Positions 57,983 through 64,000 of a stretch of DNA of 64,000 bases are shown one piece after another. Source of the DNA: Rhyacophila brunnea (lineage: Eukaryota > Arthropoda > Insecta > Trichoptera > Rhyacophilidae); assembly GCA_022495005.1 (NCBI GenBank), contig JAGYXB010000613.1:1-64000 (forward strand). The letters run 5' to 3'. The first letter of the stretch is position 1. Each line of letters opens with the position of its first letter. The position numbers and the translations under genes are program-made. The notes below the pieces were generated by a model. That model worked only from the letters and a program-made list of their open reading frames with translations, was not told where the DNA came from and searched no databases.

Positions 57983-58305
57983 CAGTGACGTCCCTAGACA
58001 AAAAGCCGCCCCTGGACAGCACCAAAATGCCGCCTCATTTTTGTATACAGTATTTTTTATCATCCGTATATGTGTCGTTTCTGGTCACCAAGGACGTCGA
58101 AGGGCAACGGAAGCAAACTAAACATCGCGAAACTCGAACCAGTGAGCTGATTTTTTTAATGGAAAGATATTTTCGTTATTACTAAATTTTGGTAGGTATT
58201 TCTATATTAACTATATACCAAACGATTCTTCCCGATTTGCCGCCCTTCGAGTAACTGCCGCCCCCAAGCGACGCTCAATCTGCCTACCCCCACGGGACGT
58301 TACTG
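57983..58305 (+). mobile_element. Non-autonomous hAT-type element, family 1, copy 3 (short)
   Basis: Begins CAGTGACGTCCCTAGACAAA and ends CCCCACGGGACGTTACTG, as at 1291-1913, but only 323 bases long. Flanks are CTCCACAG on the left and CTCCAAGA on the right, so the duplication is only partly preserved. Interior strings (TCTGGTCACCAAGGACGTC, GGAAAGATATTTTCGTTAT) match copy 1. Confidence 0.85.
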
Positions 58306-58408
58306 CTCCAAGAGTGAACAGACTTTTTGGTTATACACGAAATAATGTATGTTAGCCAATTGCTCAACCTAACATCCAACACAAATTATAAAAACAATAT
58401 CTGTATTT

Positions 58409-58482
58409 GCCAGATCCAGGATTCGAATCTGGGACTCACGACATTATAAGCCGACGCGTAAGCCGCTCGGTCATCACGGGCG
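58409..58482 (-). repeat. tRNA-derived SINE head
   Basis: Minus strand: CGTGATGACCGAGCGGCTTA then CGCGTCGGCTTATAATGTCG and CCCAGATTCGAATCCTGG. The last part is a textbook T-arm with B-box; the first has a tRNA A-box and D-arm. The 5' and 3' ends (GCCCG and TCTGGC) do not pair into an acceptor stem. A related plus-strand copy is at 32047-32119. Confidence 0.65.
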
Positions 58483-58980
58483 TAAAAATAGGTAAGTATA
58501 TGATATATTGATGTGTAGTTAAAAATGAACTCTACCAACAATGCAATAAGAGTGATGATTACAGATTATCGTTAAATATACTTGGCCTGTTCTGTAAAAG
58601 TGTATACTTTAACATAGGTGGTGTCCAGGTATACCTATATTATTATATGTGAGTGTGATTAAATCATTACTTTTTAAGTGGCAAGACCTGAATAACAACG
58701 ATCGCCTGAATCCACTCCTGCCAATTCACCTGACACGAATTGACATGACAATGATGGTCAACCAACGCCCTATTTGATTTGTATGATAAAAAAAGAGTTA
58801 GTCTGTTTTTATGTACACCCTTTTTGATACCAATCAAACCATAATGACGGTGCCACACTGTTGCCGATCCTCTCAGTGAGACTTTCCCTGATACTATTTG
58901 GAATACGAGAGACGCCAAGCGCGCCTACCTCACTCTCACGTTCGATCTTGCTCGGGTAATCTCAACGAGAGCGTACAGGC

Positions 58981-59633
58981 CAGGGTTCGCAAACCTTCTT
59001 ACGTATGCGTGCCAAAATTTCACAAACATTATTTTTCCACTGTCTGACGTGTCGAGTAGTTTTTTATGGGGAAGAATCCTATTAAAAAATGATGATATTC
59101 TAGATAAGTACTACTTTCAATTACGTCATACACTTCGGTACACCAATTTTGAAACTGTCTCACAAAATTACCACTACTAGTAGCTCAGCCAAGTTTTTGA
59201 TTCTTCTTTGGTACAGCCATTTTTGTGGGTAGAAATGAAATTGTTTGTTACTGTATTACTTATTTTGGTTTTTACGTACAAATTGACACCAGAATTGGTC
59301 CGATCAAATGAGAAATTCTCTCGCTACAGTGGTCTCAAGCATTGTAAGTTGATCAAAATCAGAGCTTCTTCCGCCGCCTGATGAGGTTAGTGCGATAATA
59401 TTATATATGACGAATTAATCGTGAAGACCGACCTATGCAATTATATATTTACATTAAACGTAATGCTTATTCTTGAAGAGTATTTGTCTGCTATTTTTTA
59501 TACAATGCGATATGTCATTTATTAGGTATTATTGTAGGTATTTCTTTTCTCTTCAAAATATAACATTCGCGTGCAATGCAAAATCGTGTCCCGTGCCACT
59601 AGTGGCACGCGTGCAGTAAGCTCGCTACCACTG
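58981..59633. mobile_element. hAT-type element with diverged target duplication
   Basis: Left end CAGGGTTCGCAAACCTTC then TACGTATGCGTGCC; right end GGCACGCGTGCAGTAAGCTC then GCTACCACTG. The flanks GTACAGGC (58973-58980) and GTGTAGGC (59634-59641) agree at 6 of 8 positions. The GCGTGCCA / TGGCACGCGT subterminal blocks are inverted. No recognisable transposase inside. Confidence 0.65.
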
Positions 59634-59639
59634 GTGTAG

Positions 59640-62020
59640 GCCATAGATTATAATATTAAACATATTATAACTGTGTAGGCATAAGAATTAATTCATGAAG
59701 GAACAAACCGGACAGAAGATGGAAAAACCTAAGAACTTCGTGAGAACTAATCTACCACATTTTATAATTTAATAAATAAGTATATTAAATTTTAGTGTTA
59801 TGTAACTACTTATAGGTGACATTAGTATGCGTGAATCAATCGGTGATCGATACGGTCGATATCAGTTTGAATAAAGATAAGATAAACGATTAAATAACAT
59901 CTTGTGGGGAGGGGGATCCAGTGTTGCCCACTACCATTGACAAAAATACTACTAAGAAAATACTCTAGATCGCAGAAAAAATGGTAGTTTCAAAAAAAAA
60001 TCGCAATTATGAACATTTCGTGAGATATAATAACGATTGAAGACGAGTTTACAGTTTCACCACAAAGAAATATGTCAATAATTAACAATCTACAATAATT
60101 CTGTTATTAAGTGAATACGGTGTTTGAGGAACCACGATGTATTTTGGGGATACGTACTGAGTGAAAATTTCAACGATAGGTTGACAGCGAAACGCGACAT
60201 CATACTCGTAGTATAGGAAAATCGCTTCGGAAAACACGGTTTTCTTGTTCCTATAATTTTATTCATAGACTGAAATGATTCAATCCTTTAAAGAGATCTA
60301 GAATATGATGATTTGTAAAATGAATGGGCAGGTAACTGTATCACTTAATTAATAGACAACTCGTGTAAAAATTGGTTTAAGACACGTGTTTTGCTCACGC
60401 AATAAATTACATGTATAAAAATGTATGTTTGAGTAGATACCTAAATGTACATTAATATGTTAAAATAATTGACAATAATTTTTCTAGGCATACTATCTGT
60501 CCATCCAAAGAGTGATTGGGTTTGTAAGAGATTTATTTTAATGGGTTCATTTATAATCCATCTATACTGGCGAGTATAAATTTTTATGATCCTACCAATA
60601 TCAAGCGTAATTCAGCGGTCTTCATGATATCCTGTCGCAGGACGGGTGTGATGTTTCATGATGCTGTGTACCGTGCGATTAACCTATCGGACAACGTTGA
60701 TGAATAGCAGACATGTTAAACAGGTTAAATTTATATCTGTTTTTACTAGTTTACTTTGATATTTAAGTAGGTACATAAGAACTCAATTTCTCTTCTTCTT
60801 TCTTGTTTTACAGTAGTTGGTATTAGTAATTAAGCCTTTTATATTCATCTCATGACTATTTGTAATTTCATATTGTGTATAATAATTTTGTATTGCATCT
60901 GATTATGCATTATAGCGCATTAGCCAATTGTTAAATACATACATACACACGAATATAAGAGGGTTAGGTAATGTGGTAGTATAAATGAGTATACATACGT
61001 GTTTCTAAGTAGGTATAAGCAATTTTGTAAACAAGTGAATAATCGCTGGATACGCAATAATACTGTATAAGTGAATAAACCCAGTCGCACATATAATCTC
61101 GTCTCGACTACAACATGTCGATGTGATTTTATTATCACTCACAAAACACAATATGTAAGAATTTAATGTAGGTACCTACTGCCCCACCGGTGGAAGATTT
61201 TTGGTAGAAAAAAAACACCTGCTTGTCAGGCAGAATATCAAAATGTCACAAAATTTGCTTTTTCGTTCGTTTCGGTTGGCCGCTTGACGTAATTGTCCCG
61301 ACATGGTCTCGCCAAAGAGTTGCAACATTTCCGGCAGATTTGATATATGATCATGTCCCAAGCGAGAGGATTTTCTATGTGCGACCGGCCTAAGGCTTAT
61401 GGTCGATCCCGGCTGATGATGATACCCTACTCTATAAGCTATATGTATGTCAAATCTTCATTTACACAAGTAATGTAATATATACAAAATCAAGCGAGTC
61501 GAGATATAATTTAATCTAGTGGATTCTACACAATTCGCACTGAATTATAATCATTATTATTCGTCATTAGAATTCAGAATAAAGCACATTTTGGTCAAAC
61601 ACAAAAGGCTCGGTGACCCATTATTCAAAAAGCTCTCAAAGTGCACTCTTGTTTTGTATTCACCAAATAAATGCTTGGTATTATCTAGTTTCAACTATTG
61701 TAGGGTGACCACTCCATTAAGATTAGAAAACACAAAAATAAAGGAAGGGGCATAGATTTTAAAAAGTGTGGTTACCTTCTGGGTAAGAAGGTATAATTCT
61801 CGAATCTGGAGAAATATGGGATAAAATAAACAATATATTGTTATTTTCAATAATTACGTATGTATTATTTATGAATACATTAAATTTCGTCACATAAACA
61901 AAAACGCGCATTCAATATTGGCAATATTTGAGGGCATTCAGCGGTCTTCATATTCCTTACGTTTAATGACCTAGTTATTTGAATAACCGTTGAAGCGAGA
62001 CAAGCAGCGTTTAATTTCTG
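59640..62020. other. No recognised gene
   Basis: A hAT-like tip (CAGTGTTGCCCACTACC) at 59920 has no partner. The patch 61180-61420 is GC-richer with a 61-residue minus frame without a known motif, followed by GGCTGATGATGATAC, which could be the tail of a LINE. Nothing firmer can be said. Confidence 0.4.
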
Positions 62021-62029
62021 GCAGTCGGA

Positions 62030-62200
62030 TTTTGTATTTTAAATCAAAGTATCATTAGAAACCGCTTCAGAGAGTATTGTAAAAACTGATAGTTAATTTC
62101 GCCGCTATTGGATAGGACGCACATAGCTTTGATTACAGGGTACATAGACGCGAATCTTAGGGGCGCTGGTTCTAATCCCGCTGGGCGTCGTATTTTTTTA
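62030..62200 (+). repeat. tRNA-related SINE, family G, copy 2
   Basis: TTGTATTTTAAATCAAAGTA, CGCTTCAGAGAGTATTGTAA, ACTGATAGTTAATTTCG, then a tRNA-like part with GCGCTGGTTCTAATCCCGC (B-box) and a T-rich tail. It is collinear with the minus-strand copy at 53809-53990. Confidence 0.6.
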
Positions 62201-63300
62201 AATAGATTTTTTCTAGTGGATATATATTTCTCTGAGGTGTTTTCAAAATATTATGTATGCTTAATAAAAGAATGTCACAGTATTAAAACTTGTGAATTGT
62301 TCATTGAATAAAAAAATATTTATTAACACCTACTTATTATTTATTCGTATCGAAGTAAAGCCCACCATTCAAATCAGGCGGGCACCGCACAATAAACTTT
62401 CTTTTAGGGTTGCTGTAAGAAAATTAATAGGTAGATACTTATTAATACATTTTTTTTCAAAATTAATAGAGCTGTGTCTATGGCCACCCCATTATAAATA
62501 GGTATGTATCCGTGAGATTTTTCAATACTTAATTCCCTTTCATCCCCAATGCACGTAAAGAAAGAAAAGAGGTCTAGTAACCCGGTAACCTGTTTGCTAG
62601 GCGAAGGATCACGCTCTCGCTTTCCCACAATAAATAAATTTGAAAGGAACTCTGATATCATTAAGGGTTTTTTTGGGTACTGTGAACATGAAGAAACACG
62701 TATATTTTCCTTTCAATTGATTTTGGTACAATATTCATGGATGAAATTGGGTCAAATTATAATGAAATCTCGTACCTAATACTTGACTAACATTCGAAGC
62801 AAATTTGTGATAAATAATCTTATATTGTATGATTTACATTATACAAAAATTTTATCCTGAAATGCGCATGGATCTTCTGCAAAGTTCAAATTAAAAAAAT
62901 ATATATTTTGACGATTTTGACTTTTTGTTGAGCGAGAATAAGAATTTCGCTGGAGTGGGGGAAGAACAAACATTCGCTCGCTTGGTCTAAATGCGGTTTG
63001 CGCACTGAAAAAACATAAAAATAAAAGTAAAAAATTACACGTGCATTTTACATAAAGCACGAAAAAGATTTATTGGAAGGTTTTAAAAGATATTCTGACC
63101 ATTTAGTTGACTTCATTAATTATTAATTATGGATATGATGTTTTTACACATACAAGACATTTTCCTTGGAAATATGATGAGATTAGGTACCTATAGGGGG
63201 ACTTAAGATAATGGTTTTCTATTATTTCATTTGTCACGTTTTTAAATAAATTAGAGATGCAAGTCAGTGTTAAAAAAAAACAAGTTCTTTACCACTCTCA
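62200..63300. other. No recognised gene
   Basis: Short overlapping frames at 62292-62779 and 62839-63060 have no recognisable motif. AT-rich with no repeat that I can define. Confidence 0.45.
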
Positions 63301-63320
63301 CTATAATTAGATATACTTAC

Positions 63321-63349
63321 ATGACCATAAAACTACAGCAAGACTGCAT
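63321..63349 (-). CDS. Candidate first coding exon of Myb
   Basis: On the minus strand ATG at 63349 (or the in-frame ATG at 63328) is followed by a frame MQSCCSFMV plus two bases AT and then a strong donor GTAAGTAT (63320 downward). An in-frame TGA lies seven codons upstream of the first ATG. Joined to the exon at 21184-21307, AT plus T gives isoleucine and the frame runs straight into RSTYESDSSEE. A rival candidate with the same phase is at 24113-24123. The phase agreement alone has a one-in-three chance, so this is a suggestion. It would imply an intron of 42 kb. Confidence 0.3.
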
Positions 63350-63620
63350 CCTGCATCGTTGTTTTTTTCACGTTCGGTTCCAGATCGATTGGCACTGATG
63401 CAGAAAAATGTGGATCGAATGTTGAACCATACACTTCAAAATCTTCCACCGAGCTATTCTCGTGGAATGAAACACACCCGCGCACACTGATGAGAATAAG
63501 GTCTGAAGTAGGGGCGCGCCAAGCGGGAGTGTTAAGGTTGCGAACCACCCGAATGGCAGAATTCTGGGGGCGGCGAGAGTCCGCAAAACACATTTATAAT
63601 GATATTAGATATTATTATTA
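63350..63620 (-). promoter_or_regulatory. CpG-rich candidate promoter/5' UTR with E2F-like sites
   Basis: This stretch is richer in G+C and CpG than its neighbours. On the minus strand at 63530-63511 it reads ACTCCCGCTTGGCGCGCCCC, which overlaps two E2F-type strings (TCCCGC and TTGGCGCG). A further TTGGCGCG is at 63745-63752 on the plus strand. Vertebrate B-Myb promoters are E2F-controlled, so such sites would be expected near a Myb start, but the link to Myb depends on the unproven first exon. The 86-residue minus frame across it is not a recognised protein. Confidence 0.3.
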
Positions 63621-63758
63621 ACTAGTACTTAATTAAATTATTATTGTGATGAAAAAAACTCGTGGCAGGCGCACAATTTTCTTACTTGTAATAAAATAAT
63701 GACAAATTGGCGCATTTTGACTAGCGCCCAGGCGGCAGTCACACTTGGCGCGTTCCTG

Positions 63759-64000
63759 GCCTGAACAAAAACTAGCCACAAGTGCGAGTGAGAAAGCATT
63801 CGGCATGCGTATAATCTCCGAAACACGCGTTAGAGTAAGTAAGATAGAAGACATATGAATAAATTTAATGAAGCTAGAAGTTAATCCGGTGAAAATTAGT
63901 TGGACTTATCTGCTACGAGTACGTGTTGTTGAATTACCTACATAGTTTTTTGGCGAAATATTAAGTTACTGGTCAAATATGGTTAGTTAATTTTGTAGAA
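63759..64000 (+). repeat. Second copy of the THAP upstream region, cut by the window end
   Basis: GGCCTGAACAAAAAC, AGTGCGAGTGAGAAAG, ATTCGGCATGCG, TATAATCTCCG, ACACGCG and a closing TTAGTTAATTTTGTAGAA align with 22611-22865. In the other copy the THAP start codon comes right after this point, so a second THAP exon would be predicted just outside the right edge. Confidence 0.6.

Noticed and set aside
58409..58482. A functional tRNA gene on the minus strand
   Set aside because: A and B boxes are good but the ends cannot form an acceptor stem, and a related copy with an A-tail exists at 32047.
63333..63593. 86-residue minus-strand frame as a protein-coding gene
   Set aside because: No known motif; the CpG-rich character fits a promoter or untranslated exon equally well.

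Overview
This is a 64 kb piece of an AT-rich eukaryotic, almost certainly insect, genome. Evidence is spliced coding exons with GT/AG borders, tRNA-derived SINE remnants, LINE, Penelope, hAT, Tc1/pogo and Harbinger-like debris, and a very frequent short palindrome of the TAGGTACCTA type. The last feature, with the many AATATTATT-type strings, recalls aphids and related Hemiptera, but the species is an inference. There are no bacterial-style genes or operons, and most open frames here are short chance frames.

The one host gene I can recognise is a c-Myb-type (three-repeat) transcription factor on the minus strand. Two internal exons are clear: 21184-21307 (acidic N-terminal segment and the start of Myb repeat R1) and 9507-9656 (rest of R1 and the first residues of R2). 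They join in phase across an 11.5 kb intron. The R2/R3 exons must lie beyond the left edge, since nothing like them is visible in 1-9506. The first coding exon is not settled: two phase-compatible candidates exist, at 63321-63349 (next to a CpG-rich stretch with E2F-like sites) and at 24113-24123. If the first is right, nearly the whole window is Myb introns.

The rest is transposon debris. Six hAT-type elements have perfect 8-bp target duplications (1291-1913, 30952-31658, 32664-33303, 33795-36472, 34466-35252, 49928-50356), a seventh (55696-56292) also does, and 57983-58305, 58981-59633 and 42715-43391 have imperfect ones. Two carry recognisable C-terminal scraps of hAT transposase. At 33795-36472 one hAT holds a second hAT and the 3' part of a Penelope-like retroelement with a GIY-YIG endonuclease frame and a possible decayed hammerhead ribozyme. 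Foldback (long inverted repeat) elements lie at 1982-2102, 12226-12368, 26206-26470, 36699-36822, 37237-37882, 44034-44397, 45644-45889 and 46326-46643. A 13-unit array with a period near 129 bp occupies 17216-18765. LINE C-terminal scraps sit at 20288-20440, 40661-40876 and 51996-52151, and tRNA-like SINE heads at six places. A decayed THAP-domain first exon lies at 22866-22936, and a second copy of its upstream region runs off the right edge.

Annotation was done by eye. Family names for repeats rest on termini, target duplications and short protein motifs, not on database searches.
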